The notes below the pieces were generated by a model that saw only the letters and a program-made list of their open reading frames with translations, did no database searches and was not told the origin of the DNA. Shown here piece after piece: positions 16,937 through 26,653 of a DNA stretch of 64,000 nucleotides (positions are counted from its first letter, which is position 1; each line of letters starts with the position of its first letter). The DNA comes from Pelagomonas calceolata (Eukaryota > Sar > Pelagophyceae > Pelagomonadales > Pelagomonadaceae). Made by a program: the position numbers and the translations under genes. The DNA is taken from assembly GCA_918797485.1 (NCBI GenBank), contig CAKKNE010000005.1, positions 2,294,001-2,358,000 of the forward strand. The letters are read 5' to 3'.

Positions 16937-18085
16937 TTACCTCCCCACCCCACAAGCATCACAAACCGCCCGCCGCAGCTCGCCAGCGCAAAACTCCTCG
17001 CGCTTCGCGTCGAAGCGGGCTCGCGCGGCGTCGTCGCCCGTAAAGAGCGCGTCGAGGACGGCGGCGCCCTGAACGGCCTCGAGGACGTGCGCGCCGCGGC
17101 CGTCGACGGCCTCCAGCGCCCGACTCCACGCGTCCGCGCCGTAGCGGTCCGCGAGCGATGAGACGGACAGCGCGTCGACGGCCGGCCCGCGGAAGAGCCG
17201 CGGCGGCAGCGCGCCGCGCCGAAGTGCTTCGGCGCGCGTCGACTCGTCGTCGACGACGTACGTGGCGGCGTCGGCAACGACCGCCGCGAGCCGCAGCTCG
17301 ACGACGCGGTGCGCGAGCGTCCGCAGAGCGAACGCGGCGCGCGGCGCCGGCAGCGCGACGAGCTGCGGCCGCACGCCCGGCCACCACACGTTGACGGCGA
17401 TAGTCCACGCGTCGGAGCGCACGCGGTGCCACCAGCCCTCGGGCCAGTACGCGCAGTCGCCCGCTTCGAGCGTGAAGGAGACCGCCGGCCGCGGCGGCGC
17501 CGCGGCCGCTCGATACGCCCAGGCCGGCGCCGAGCGCGCGAGCTTCGGGCAGCCCGGCGGCCAGAGGTCGACGGTCTTGCGGCCGCGCGTGACGACCATG
17601 AAGTTCTCGAGGCCGTCGTAGTGCGCCGTCGTGGTGGTCGGCGCCCGGCCGCCGATCCAGACCTGGAGCGACGCGTCGCCGCCGCCGTCGGCGGCCGCGG
17701 TCGCGGCGGCCTTCGCCGCCACGGCCCAAAAAGGCACGGCGGCCGCGGCCGCGCGGGCCATCGCCCGCCGCAGCGGGCCCGAGCCGTCGAGCGGGACTTG
17801 CATCGCGTACAAATCGCCGTGCGTGGCCTCGCGCGACGCGGCGGCGGCAAGGATCGCGGCGAGCGGGAGCTGCACGTCGCGCCGCGCCGCGCCGCCGGCG
17901 TAGACGCCTCCCTCCGCCGGGATGGTCGCGCTGCACATGCATCCGTCGTCAGTTTGCGCTATTTCTAGGAACGACGACAGCTCGAAGCGGCCAGCGGCCG
18001 CGCCGGCGGCGTAGCAGGGCTCGCCACGGGCGATCGCGGCGGCGAAGTCGGCGGCGAGCGCTTCGGCGGTGGTTTGTGCGGCCAT
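16937..18085 (-). CDS. JmjC/cupin-8 family Fe(II)/2-oxoglutarate oxygenase
   Basis: 382 residues. The jelly-roll core is recognisable: WIGGRAPTTTTAHYDGLENFMVVTRGRKTVDLWPPG supplies the iron ligands H155 and D157 and a 2-oxoglutarate-type Lys (K170), and LEAGDCAYWPEGWWHRVRSD supplies H220. Such proteins hydroxylate proteins or tRNA (JMJD5, TYW5 and FIH-like) or demethylate histones; the substrate cannot be told from sequence. It has an Ala-rich N-terminus and no presequence. A C-terminal CDACG pair (residues about 374-378) might bind metal. It is head-to-head with the pyrophosphatase gene, whose spacer has no palindrome copy. Confidence 0.85.
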   Translation of the reverse strand: MAAQTTAEALAADFAAAIARGEPCYAAGAAAGRFELSSFLEIAQTDDGCMCSATIPAEGGVYAGGAARRDVQLPLAAILAAAASREATHGDLYAMQVPLDGSGPLRRAMARAAAAAVPFWAVAAKAAATAAADGGGDASLQVWIGGRAPTTTTAHYDGLENFMVVTRGRKTVDLWPPGCPKLARSAPAWAYRAAAAPPRPAVSFTLEAGDCAYWPEGWWHRVRSDAWTIAVNVWWPGVRPQLVALPAPRAAFALRTLAHRVVELRLAAVVADAATYVVDDESTRAEALRRGALPPRLFRGPAVDALSVSSLADRYGADAWSRALEAVDGRGAHVLEAVQGAAVLDALFTGDDAARARFDAKREEFCAGELRRAVCDACGVGR

Positions 18086-18966
18086 TTCTTTGTGCGACTT
18101 TCGTGCAGCGGCGATGCAGCGATCACGATGCAGCGATCACGATGCAGCTAGCAGTAGAGCAGCAGTGAGCAGTGGCAGTGCAGCTGGCAGTGGTGCGCGA
18201 GCAGTGGTGCAGCGACGCAGCGAATCTGCCCCAGCGATGCCGGATCCAGCGACGCGCAGGCCGAGTGTGCACAGTGCAGAGGCAGCAGTGTGCAGCTGTG
18301 TGGTCTGGTCTCTCTGGTTTCGTGAGAGATTCAATCGCAGCTCGCAATTGCACGAATGGTAACGTCTGAAATGATTATTATTGTCAGACACCAGCCTGCA
18401 GCTCCAGAGTTGGCAGAGGCAAGGCAGCAAAACAAGCAGGGCAAAACCATCAAAATCAAGGCCAAGAGAAGAGTCGGTAGCCTGGGAGGGATGCGTCAAG
18501 AGCCAACGCGTGCTTTTTAGAAGAGTTTGGGGAAGCCGACAAACCCGCACGAAACTTCCGTCACCCGTCATGAGGCTATTTCAATCCTTTGGAGCCCTCT
18601 ATTTCCCCCATGGCCACTCTCAGAGACATCCGGAGACAAGCGGTCGGAGGCTGGTCACAAAAATTGGTCGAGTCGCCCGCGTGCGTTGGCGTGCAAGAGG
18701 GAGGATACTTGGGGCGCGCGACAGCGCCCGTACACATTTTTGAAAGAACGACCGCGGCGCTGCGCGCGTTGCTGCAAAAACTCAGCGACGCGTGCTCAGC
18801 TGGGACCACCCAATTGGATATCGGCCTAGCCGCGGCGCGCGCACGCGCGCAAGAGGAGTTTAGACTCCACGCGGACGCCGCGCGGCGCCGCGCGCCACCG
18901 CCCGCAGCTCTCGCGCCCACGCAAACAATTGACCCGACCGCCCCGCAGGCCGTAGACAAAAGGAGG
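18086..18966. other. Divergent spacer JmjC / pyrophosphatase, long 5' leader
   Basis: 881 nt. A 14-nt tandem repeat (GATGCAGCGATCAC twice at 18113-18140) is followed by GCAGTGG-rich sequence. An open frame continuous with the pyrophosphatase starts at TTG 18589 and has an ATG at 18610. Its third positions lack the strong G/C bias of the real gene, so I treat it as leader rather than a 119-residue extension. Confidence 0.5.
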
Positions 18967-21304
18967 ATGACGGGCGTCGACGTCTTCATCTTCGCCGCCG
19001 TCGGCGTCGGCATTTGCTTCGCCGCGTATAATTTCGCCGTCATCCAAAGAACGAAGGTCAACCCGGGCAGAACCTATCAGCCGGCGAATTCGCCCTTAAT
19101 CGCCGTCCAGGCCGAGCTCGCCAAGGTCGAGCAGATCCACGCGACGATTGATACGGGCGCGAAAGCATTCCTAAGAGCGGAGTACACGATCTGCGTGCAG
19201 TTCTTATTGGCGTTCTCCGTACTCTTACTCATCCTGACGACCGTCGGAAGCTCATTTGCTGAAGGCCTCTTCACGACGGTGGCCTTCCTGGTGGGTGGGT
19301 TCACCTCGATCGCGTCGGGGTTATGTGGCATGCTCGTTGCGGTCGACGCGAATGCGCGCACGACGGTCGCGGCCGCGTCGGAGCCCCCGTCGCGATTGAC
19401 GGCGGCGTTCAACGTCGCCTTCCGAGCGGGCGCGGTCATGGGCTTCGCTCTATGTGCGCTGGGTTTGGGCGTTTTACTAGCATTATTGTTAGCCTACCGC
19501 GTGCACTTCAGCGACGTGAGCGAGTGGGCGACGATGATGGACTGCGTCGCGGGCTTCGGGCTGGGCGGGTCCTCCGTGGCCATGTTCGGGCGCGTCGGCG
19601 GCGGCATCTACACGAAGGCCGCGGACGTCGGCGCCGATCTGGTCGGGAAGGTCGTGCACGGCCTCGAAGAGGACGACCCGAAGAACCCGGCGACCATCGC
19701 CGATAACGTGGGCGATAATGTCGGAGACGTCGCGGGCATGGGCTCGGACCTCTTTGGTTCCCTCGCGGAGTCGACGTGTGCCGCCCTCGTCATCGCCTCG
19801 ACGTCTTCTGATTTGTTAGATGCGGGCTGGGCCGCTCTATTGTTCCCCCTCACGATCTCCGCGGCGGGCATTCTCGTGTGCATGGCCTGCTCCTTCATCG
19901 CGACGGATCTGAAGCCCGCTGTGCGGGAGGCGGACGTCGAATCCGCTCTGAAACTGCAGCTCATCTCCACGACCTTCCTCGTCGTGCCGGTGGTGGTCTA
20001 CTTAGCGCATGCCTTATTGCCGGACAAGTTCGAGCTGCCTTCCGTGGTGAGCGGTACGATCAAGGCGTCCTCGACGGGCGCCGCTATTTGTGTGTCCGTG
20101 GGCGCCCTCGGTGGTCTGCTCATCGGCCTCGTGACGGAGTACTACACTTCGCACTCCTACGAACCGGTCCGGGAGTGCGCGCACGTCTGCAAGCAGGGCG
20201 CGGCCGTGAATCTGATCTACGGTCTGGCCCTTGGCTACCGCTCGGCCATCGTGCCCGTGTACACGCTGGCGGCCATCGTCTACTTCGCCTTCTCGCTGGC
20301 TGATCTCTATGGCGTCGCTTTAGCCGCCTTAGGCATGCTCTCGACGCTCGCGACGGGCCTGACGATTGATGGATATGGCCCCGTGACCGACAACGCGGGC
20401 GGCATCGCGGAGATGGCCCAGCTGCCGGCGGCCTGCCGCGAGAAGACGGACTGCCTCGACGCGTGCGGTTGCGGCGTCCCCCTTTCTTCGCCTGCTCGAC
20501 GGCGTGGCCTCGACGCCGTCGCCGCGACGCCTCGTCACCAACGCCGAGGCATGACATACCTACCCACGCAGGGCCGGCAACACGACCGCCGCGATCGGCA
20601 AGGGCTTCGCCATCGGCTCGGCTGCCTTAGTTTCGTTAGCTCTCTACGGCGCCTTCGTCGTCCGCCTGGGCATCACGACGGGTGTGAATGTGCTCACGCC
20701 CCTGACGTTTGCTGCCTTACTCGTCGGCGCCAATTTACCCTACTGGTTCAGCGCCATGACCATGAAGTCGGTTGGTTTAGCGGCCGCGGAGATGGTCCAG
20801 GAGGTCGAGCGCCAGTTCAAGGCCGACCCCTCGCTGCTCGATCCCAACTCCACGAGCACCCCGGACTACGACGCCTGCGTCGAGATCTCGACGAAAGCCT
20901 CGCTGAGAGAGATGATCGCGCCCGCCGCGTTGGTCATGCTCACGCCGCTCGTCGCGGGCACGTTCTTCGGCGTCGAGGCCGTGTTTGGCATCCTGACCGG
21001 CGGCCTCGTCTCGGGCGTCCAGCTCGCCATCTCCATGTCCAATAGTGGAGGCGCCTGGGACAACGCGAAGAAGTACATCTCCGGCGGCTTCGACCCCGAC
21101 CCGGCGCTGCGCAAGAAGGACGGCAACGGCAACTCGACGCCCGCGCACGACGCGGCCGTCACGGGCGACACGGTCGGCGACCCCTTCAAGGACACGTCGG
21201 GGCCGGCGCTCAACATCCTCATGAAGCTCATGGCCATCCTGTCCCTTGTCTTCGCGCAGTACTTCGAGAGCATCAATGGTGGCAAGGGCCTCTTCAAGCT
21301 CTAG
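18967..21304 (+). CDS. Membrane-bound H+-translocating pyrophosphatase, K+-dependent type
   Basis: Two exons, 18967-20462 and 20572-21304, phase 2; 742 residues, normal for the family. It hydrolyses pyrophosphate to pump protons across vacuole or acidocalcisome membranes. About 15-16 membrane segments. Motifs: [11 protein letters not shown] (residues 220-230), [49 protein letters not shown] and, across the splice, [22 protein letters not shown]. The Ala after GNTTA marks the K+-dependent class. Near the C-terminus come [34 protein letters not shown]. Odd point: the last residue of [11 protein letters not shown] is Val (GTG, 19654-19656) where the family has Glu. The start is chosen at the Met just before the first membrane helix; ATG 18610 is the alternative. 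Confidence 0.93.
20463..20571 (+). other. Introner-like intron in the pyrophosphatase gene
   Basis: 109 nt, 5' GTGCGG, 3' CCCACGCAG, phase 2. The join is fixed by protein conservation ([14 protein letters not shown]). Inside is GACGGCGT-ggcctcg-ACGCCGTC, a hairpin with 8-nt arms built on the same GTCGA/GGCGT core as the other introns. Confidence 0.9.
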
Positions 21305-21946
21305 GTGGGGCTTGGCACGAATTGATTCGGCGCGCGTCTTCCCCGCCGTTCTTAAGCACGTAGTCACTTATGTCCTTGTACGTCGCGTCGATGGCGTGGG
21401 GTTGGCGCCGGACCTTGTCTCCCCAGGAGCAGAGGGCTGCCTCGAGAGTCGCGTCGACAGAGTTGGGGTTGGCGCGTCGCCGCTGCGGCAAAAGGGCTGC
21501 CCCCAGCGTGGTGGGAGGTGCAGAACGAACATGTAGGATGGGGGTTGCGTCACCGATGCTGCCGATGCTGCCAATGGGAGCTGAGACCAAGCAACCAGAC
21601 GCGGACCCGCCAATGTGGGCGCACGTGCGTTTCGTTTGCGCTCGATTGGAGAGCGAGCGGAGGGGTCTCTGAAGGCGGGATTGGTACTGCGAAGCGTACA
21701 ACAACGCGTCTAAAAAAAGGCCTTCAAGTTGGGTGGCGGAAGGCAGTCAGCCGCTGCGCTCGCCGCGCGCGGGCTAAGCGGCTCCGAAGAAGCTGCAGCG
21801 GTGTGAATGATCTACAGTGACCACTCAAAGTCGTGAGATAGAAGTGGTTCGTTTTAGGCGTGCGCTGAAGTAAAAAAAGCGAGACCAGACTGGAGCCATA
21901 CCGGAAGCCCTGCGCGCGGAGCGGCATAAAAACGCCAGCGGACCGG
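21305..21946. other. Spacer pyrophosphatase / ankyrin gene with introner-like direct repeats
   Basis: 642 nt between two plus-strand genes. Two related units at 21382-21408 and 21448-21475 start GTCGCGTCGA and end GGGGTTGGCGC, each followed by a GGGCTGCC word. They look like dead copies of the intron family core. No coding sequence or promoter palindrome is seen. Confidence 0.5.
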
Positions 21947-23143
21947 ATGGAACCCCCAGCCGAGCGTGATGAAGCCTCCAGCAAGCCGAGCCCCCCAGTA
22001 AAAGCCAAGTCCACGCCCACCGCCGGACCGCCGCTCGACGCGGCGCCGCTCGACTACTTCGAGGCCATCCTCAAGGACTCGCCCCACGGGACCAGCAATG
22101 CTACTACTAGATTTCAGGCGACCCACTTCTGGTGGACGGACCCGACGCCGCGACAATTGGCAGACTACGACACGGAGCTGGCGGCCGCGGCTCGGTCGGA
22201 CGACGTTTCCGCCCTCGAAAAAGCTGTGAGTAGTGGACGGTGCCTCGACGCGCGCAATAAATATGGAGAGTCGTTAGTGCATGCGGCGTGTTATGGGAGC
22301 GCACCGCGGGCGCTGGCGTATGTGCTGAGACATGGCGGCTCGCTCAAGGGCTGCGACGCGACGGGGCGGACGCCGTTACATTATGCTTGTTCTGCTAGAA
22401 CGCCCTGTTTTGAAATAGCTCTCCAAATCCTAGCGAGGGAGCCGCGCCAGGCGCACGCCTTCGACGCGCGCGGGAAGCGAGCTCTGAGCAGCGTGCCCGA
22501 CCAGAATCGAAGGGCCTGGTGCGAGTTCATCTACGCGAATCGGCGGGCCCTGCGCGGTTTAGCCTCACCAGAGCCGCGGCTCGTGCCGCCGCGCGTCGCG
22601 AGCCCGCCGCCGCTGTCGACGGTCGCGCCGCCGCCCGCGCCGGCCCTCCCCAAAAAGACGCCGATGACGAGCGGCGAGGCCATCATGCGCCTCATGCCCT
22701 CCTCGCACGGGGACAAGTCGCCGGGCCTCGCGGACGTGTCTCCTCTGATAGCCTCTATGCCCCGCGTCGACAGCCGCGCGACGGTCGGCGAACCTGACCA
22801 AAAGCCGCAGAAGGCCCTACAAATCGACAGCGGCGCCGCGGCGCGCGCCATTGATAGCATCGGCAAGCACGCCAAAGGTAGGGCCGCGTCGCCGCCGCCG
22901 CTCCGGACGTCGCCGGCGACGCGGCTGCGCGAGACGTCCGGCGCTCAGTCCAAAAAGCACGACCGCGACGCCGCCTCCGACGAGGACGACCACAACCGCG
23001 AATGCAAAAGAGCGGAGCCGGACTCGAGCGGCGAGTCGGCCGTGCGTTTAGGATTGCCCGACCCGTCGCCGCCCTTCGACGCGTCACCGGCCGTGCGGAC
23101 GCTCGACCACACGCCGTCGCTGGCGTCGCGCGTGCGGTCCTGA
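21947..23143 (+). CDS. Ankyrin-repeat protein with disordered C-terminus
   Basis: 398 residues. After a Pro/Lys-rich head, a short conserved-looking block (LDYFEAILKDSPHGTSNATTRFQATHFWWTDPTPRQLADYDTELAAAARSDD) leads into three ankyrin units (about 85-200: SALEKAVSSGRCLDARNKYGESLVHAACYGS, ALAYVLRHGGSLKGCDATGRTPLHYACSA, and a weaker third). The remainder (from about 215) is Pro/Ser/Arg-rich and disordered, with an acidic patch near residue 345. The FWWTDP block before the repeats may be a defining feature of an algal ankyrin family, which I cannot confirm without a search. ATG 21947 is the first Met in frame. Confidence 0.82.
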   Translation: MEPPAERDEASSKPSPPVKAKSTPTAGPPLDAAPLDYFEAILKDSPHGTSNATTRFQATHFWWTDPTPRQLADYDTELAAAARSDDVSALEKAVSSGRCLDARNKYGESLVHAACYGSAPRALAYVLRHGGSLKGCDATGRTPLHYACSARTPCFEIALQILAREPRQAHAFDARGKRALSSVPDQNRRAWCEFIYANRRALRGLASPEPRLVPPRVASPPPLSTVAPPPAPALPKKTPMTSGEAIMRLMPSSHGDKSPGLADVSPLIASMPRVDSRATVGEPDQKPQKALQIDSGAAARAIDSIGKHAKGRAASPPPLRTSPATRLRETSGAQSKKHDRDAASDEDDHNRECKRAEPDSSGESAVRLGLPDPSPPFDASPAVRTLDHTPSLASRVRS

Positions 23144-23529
23144 CCCGAAATTCGGAAAGCTGTTGCGTCGCGCGACGCGTGTTCCCGCCCCTGCCTATTG
23201 TATATTTTATCTATCTAGCACAAGGGGGAGGCGCAAGCCCCGACGTCCATCGGAGCTCCTGGTGGGAGACCGCGCATCAGGCTACCCCATCACTTCGCTG
23301 CTAGTGTCTCACTGGCGCTAGCTGCTCCGTCGTCCCGGCTTTTTGCTCGTAGCGCAGTGCTAGAGGAGCGATTGCGTTTAGCGTTGCCGAATTTGTGCGC
23401 TGCCACAGTTGCAAGGGCGAGACCAGCGATTGGGCGCCGACCTTTTAAGCCCAAGTGCCAAACTGCTGCACCAACCTCCAGAGCAGCCGTTGCCCGCGCG
23501 CGGCATCATTTGTGTGATTACAACGCGAG
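23144..23529. other. Spacer ankyrin / deaminase genes
   Basis: 386 nt between co-directional genes. It contains a palindrome copy at 23300-23322 and a TATATTTTATCTAT stretch at about 23200. Nothing else is recognised. Confidence 0.5.
23300..23322 (+). promoter_or_regulatory. Recurrent promoter-type palindrome, copy 6
   Basis: GCTAGTGTCTCACT then GGCGCTAGC. It lies 208 nt upstream of the deaminase ATG and in the same orientation. It is not part of a divergent pair. Confidence 0.62.
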
Positions 23530-24330
23530 ATGCCACCCCCAGCCCCGCAGCAGTTGGCCGCCGCCGCGACGGCAGCGCTCTTGGTCGCGATGCTCCTGCA
23601 CCGGCGCCGCCGAACAACATCGACGCCGCCGCAGCACATCAGGCCGCTGCCCGACTTCGCCACGTTACCGCGCGTCGGCTGGCGCTGGGAGCGCTGGAAG
23701 ACCGCGGACGAGAACTGGCTGGACCTCGCATATCTCGTCGCGCGGGCGTCCGAGGCGAAGGACGGCCACATGGGTTGCTGCATCGTGCGCGACCCGCACG
23801 GCCGCGAGCCGTCCTTGATATCGACGACGATCAACTGCGGCATCTATGGGAGGTACCGCTCGGACCTGCACGCGGAGGCGGCCGCGGTGTCGGACTGCGC
23901 GCGGCGCGGAGAAAAGCTCGAGGGCTGCACGTTGTATGTCACGCGCGCGCCGTGCCCGCGGTGCCACTGCTTGATCGCGGCGGCGGGCATCAGGCGCGTC
24001 GTCGCCCCGACGGACCTTGAAACGGAAGCCTGCGTCGTGTCCGCGGAGGAGTTTGGCATCGAGATGGTCAAGCTGCGGGACGCGCCGCCGCGGAAGGCCT
24101 GGCGCGACGGCCTCGCGGAGAAACACCGAGATAACGACGCGATACTAGCGGCACGCCTCATGCGCAAGAAGCTGAAGAAGGACAAGACCTTCGGCAAGAA
24201 GGTCACGGCGACGCCGCCGAAGCCGAAGTACCCTCCCGGCGATTTCTCTCCAGGAGCTCGCGTCACGACGCCTCCGCGCGCCGGCGCCCCGTTGGCGGCG
24301 ACGCCGGTGAGACCTCGGGCGCCGGACTAA
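23530..24330 (+). CDS. Zinc-dependent cytidine/deoxycytidylate-type deaminase, membrane-anchored
   Basis: 266 residues. The deaminase fold is marked by DLHAEAAAVSDC (H114 zinc ligand, E116 proton shuttle) and RAPCPRCHCLIAAAGIRRVV (C142 and C145 zinc ligands). An N-terminal hydrophobic stretch (about 8-23) followed by RRRR looks like a signal anchor or organelle leader. The substrate (dCMP, free base, or nucleic acid) is undecided: spacing and the PCPRC motif fit the dCMP/ComEB-like group. The C-terminus is Lys-rich then Pro-rich and disordered. It is convergent with the glycosyltransferase-like gene, with 46 nt between stops. Confidence 0.8.
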   Translation: MPPPAPQQLAAAATAALLVAMLLHRRRRTTSTPPQHIRPLPDFATLPRVGWRWERWKTADENWLDLAYLVARASEAKDGHMGCCIVRDPHGREPSLISTTINCGIYGRYRSDLHAEAAAVSDCARRGEKLEGCTLYVTRAPCPRCHCLIAAAGIRRVVAPTDLETEACVVSAEEFGIEMVKLRDAPPRKAWRDGLAEKHRDNDAILAARLMRKKLKKDKTFGKKVTATPPKPKYPPGDFSPGARVTTPPRAGAPLAATPVRPRAPD

Positions 24331-24376
24331 TGTGTTTCTGGGACAACTTGAACATGTCTTAGTACAAGGGGAGAGG

Positions 24377-26053
24377 TCAATCATCAATGACGATCACGTC
24401 GTCGCCGTCGTCGTCCTGCTGCTGCGGGACGTCCGCGACCCGGAGCCTCTCCCGGCCCGGCGGCGCGCGCCGCCACGCCGCGATCCACGCCTCGAGGAGT
24501 CGTACCGTCGCGGTCTTTGCGTGCTCGCCGTCCTCGAGGAGCGGCGCGCCGCCCGGGCGCGCCGCGAGCGCGCGCTCGGCGCCGCAGCCGCCGTCGCGCA
24601 GGCGCCCCTGCCAGAAGACACACGAGTTGACCTTGAGGAGCTTCTTGCCCGACGCGAGCGCGGCCTGGGAGAAGGCAACGTCCTCGGCCCACCGGAGCCG
24701 CGGCTCGAAGCTCAGGCCGGCGCACTGCGCGAGCTCGAAGCGGCAGAACTTGAAGATGGACGTCGCCTTCGCGTCCACGGCGAAGCGCTCGCCGCGCGAC
24801 ACGGTGCCCTTGCCCGACGACGCGATGCCGACGGCCGCGTAGTCGCGCGCGACCTTGAGGCGCCCGACAGTCCGGAGCACATCAAGGAACGACGCCGCCA
24901 CGTCGTCGGCCTGAAGGCCCGAGGGGCCCCACTGCTTGACGCTCCGGACGTTGTCGTCGACCATCCAGCAGCGCGGCACGCAGCACGGCGCCCGGTGCGC
25001 GACGCCCGGCGCGCGACTCAGTAGCACGGCGCCGCGGCAGAACTCGAGGACGCAGAAGCGCGCGAAGCCCACGCGGCGGCCCGCCTCCGGCAGCGCGAAG
25101 AGCAACGGCGTCGTGCGAGGGTCGTCCCCGAAGCCCACGACGTCGCGGTACGCGTCCGCCTCCGCCGGGTCGACGACGTAGCAGAACAGCGTCGCTGCGT
25201 CGGCCGCGGATTCTTCTGCAAAACCGCGGAAGTCCAGGAGCTTCCCGGGCGCCGCGCGCCCGCGCGTCGGGCAGAAGACGACGTGGCGGTCCTTGCCGGC
25301 GTCGCGGTTCGCGACATACCGCGCGAAGCTCTCGACCTGGGCGCGGCCGCCGGACACGTTCACGACGGCCGGCGTGCCCTGGGACAGGCCCGGACCGAGC
25401 GTTGGCACTTGGAACGCGTAGTCGACGACGACGGAACCGTCGGCCAAGGGCTTCGGTCCTAGAGTCGCACCGTCGGCGGCCACCGCCGTCGCGTCGTCGT
25501 CCGGGCCGTCGCGCGGGAAGTATCGGCGCGACGGCGCGGGCATACGCTGGATGCGCGTCGCGTCGTCCGCAGCGTACGGCGTCGCGGCCGCGTGGAGCCG
25601 CGCGAGGTCTCGCCGAATGGCATCCTGGCGCGCGCGCTCGCGCTCGCGGTCGGGCGCGAGCGGTGCGCCGCCGACACGCAGCCCGGCGCCCTCGTTGTTG
25701 CCGTGGAACGCGGGACCGGCAACCCTGGGTCGCTTCGGCGGCGGGTTGTCGACGCCCTCCAGGCGGGCGATCGCCGCGTTGCGTGCGGCGTCGCGCGGGT
25801 TGACCGAACCGCTCCCGAGGCGCTGGCCGTCGGACGGGTCCTGGCCGCCGCCGCGTCCCCGGCCGCCTGCCGCCCGACCGCCGGTGCCGCGCCTTACCTT
25901 ATCCACAAAGCCGTCGCAGTCGTTGCACCACACCACGTCCTTGTCGGCCTCCTTTTTACTTTTGCGGTACCGGACGCTCTTGCGCGGGCACGGCGGCTTG
26001 CAAATCTTGAGGTCGCCTCGGCCGCCGCTGCTAGGGCGGATCGTGCGCGACAT
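24377..26053 (-). CDS. Possible TAGT/GREB1-type GT-A glycosyltransferase
   Basis: 558 residues from ATG 26053; the frame also has ATG 26350, but that extra 99 codons lacks the gene's codon bias. The N-terminus has four Cys (CKPPCP...WCNDC, about 20-50) that may bind zinc. A disordered Arg/Gly-rich linker follows. The C-terminal 330 residues read as a GT-A-like fold: DRHVVFCPTRGRA, CCVPRCWMVDDNVRSVKQW with a DD pair in the DxD position, KATSIFKFCRFELAQCAGLSFEPRLRWAEDVAFSQAALASGKKLLKVNSCVFW. The WMxDDN and K(F/T)...WAED(V)xF pattern is like the TET/JBP-associated glycosyltransferases, which include the GREB1 C-terminus. If correct it might glucosylate modified DNA bases; this assignment is from memory of the family and unconfirmed. 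Confidence 0.45.
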   Translation of the reverse strand: MSRTIRPSSGGRGDLKICKPPCPRKSVRYRKSKKEADKDVVWCNDCDGFVDKVRRGTGGRAAGGRGRGGGQDPSDGQRLGSGSVNPRDAARNAAIARLEGVDNPPPKRPRVAGPAFHGNNEGAGLRVGGAPLAPDRERERARQDAIRRDLARLHAAATPYAADDATRIQRMPAPSRRYFPRDGPDDDATAVAADGATLGPKPLADGSVVVDYAFQVPTLGPGLSQGTPAVVNVSGGRAQVESFARYVANRDAGKDRHVVFCPTRGRAAPGKLLDFRGFAEESAADAATLFCYVVDPAEADAYRDVVGFGDDPRTTPLLFALPEAGRRVGFARFCVLEFCRGAVLLSRAPGVAHRAPCCVPRCWMVDDNVRSVKQWGPSGLQADDVAASFLDVLRTVGRLKVARDYAAVGIASSGKGTVSRGERFAVDAKATSIFKFCRFELAQCAGLSFEPRLRWAEDVAFSQAALASGKKLLKVNSCVFWQGRLRDGGCGAERALAARPGGAPLLEDGEHAKTATVRLLEAWIAAWRRAPPGRERLRVADVPQQQDDDGDDVIVIDD

Positions 26054-26653
26054 TCTTGGTGCTTTCGTGAGTCTCGCCTCGCCGCGGCGTCTCTGTGGCC
26101 CGCAAAGCTTAGTCGGGTCACCAGGCTCTCCGTAGCTTTTTTGCGCTCTCAGGGTGCCGTTGCTTAAAAAAGCTGCAGCAGAGCGTTGCCAAGGACCGAT
26201 GCGCAGCGAAACGTTACTCGCGAGCACACGTGCGGCCTTGCACGGCGTATGCCAAGCCCTCCAACCAGGCTCGAACTTTGCGTCGAGGCTTGAGGCGGGT
26301 TTTGCAGGCATTACCAATGGAGGCGTCCTCCGTGGTGGTGGAAACGGCATCTCCAGCGGTCAGAGAGACGAGACTGAAAAACCCGCACCCTGGGATTCAT
26401 CTGCGTCTCGAGCCGCGCGCACGCTGTCTGGCGCCGCTGGAGTGCCACGGTGCCAACAGACTAGTTGTACGAACCAAGCAGCCCCTGTTCACAGCGCCAC
26501 GTTCGCGGCGGCGCGCGATTTGCCGCTGTAAAAGAGCTAAACAGCAAAAAGGTTACAGCCAAATAACCCACGCGAACGGGTAGACGCGCGGCGCGCACAA
26601 GCTCGAAACACGCGAACGGGCCGACGCGCCTTACAAAGTCAACAAAGACGACG
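26054..26653. other. Divergent spacer glycosyltransferase-like / FHA genes
   Basis: 600 nt between head-to-head starts. Two CACGCGAACGGG-x-GACGCG words repeat near 26570-26625, just before the FHA gene. No palindrome copy was found. The long frames here lack coding bias. Confidence 0.5.

Noticed and set aside
18113-18145. CRISPR-like tandem repeat
   Set aside because: Only two 14-nt units with no spacers, in a eukaryotic promoter region.
18589-18966. 119-residue N-terminal extension of the pyrophosphatase
   Set aside because: Third-position G/C bias is weak, the family starts just before the first membrane helix, and Met at 18967 fits; kept only as an alternative.
24377-25024. Plus-strand frame opposite the glycosyltransferase-like gene
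   Set aside because: Mirror of a strongly biased coding strand; no recognisable domain.
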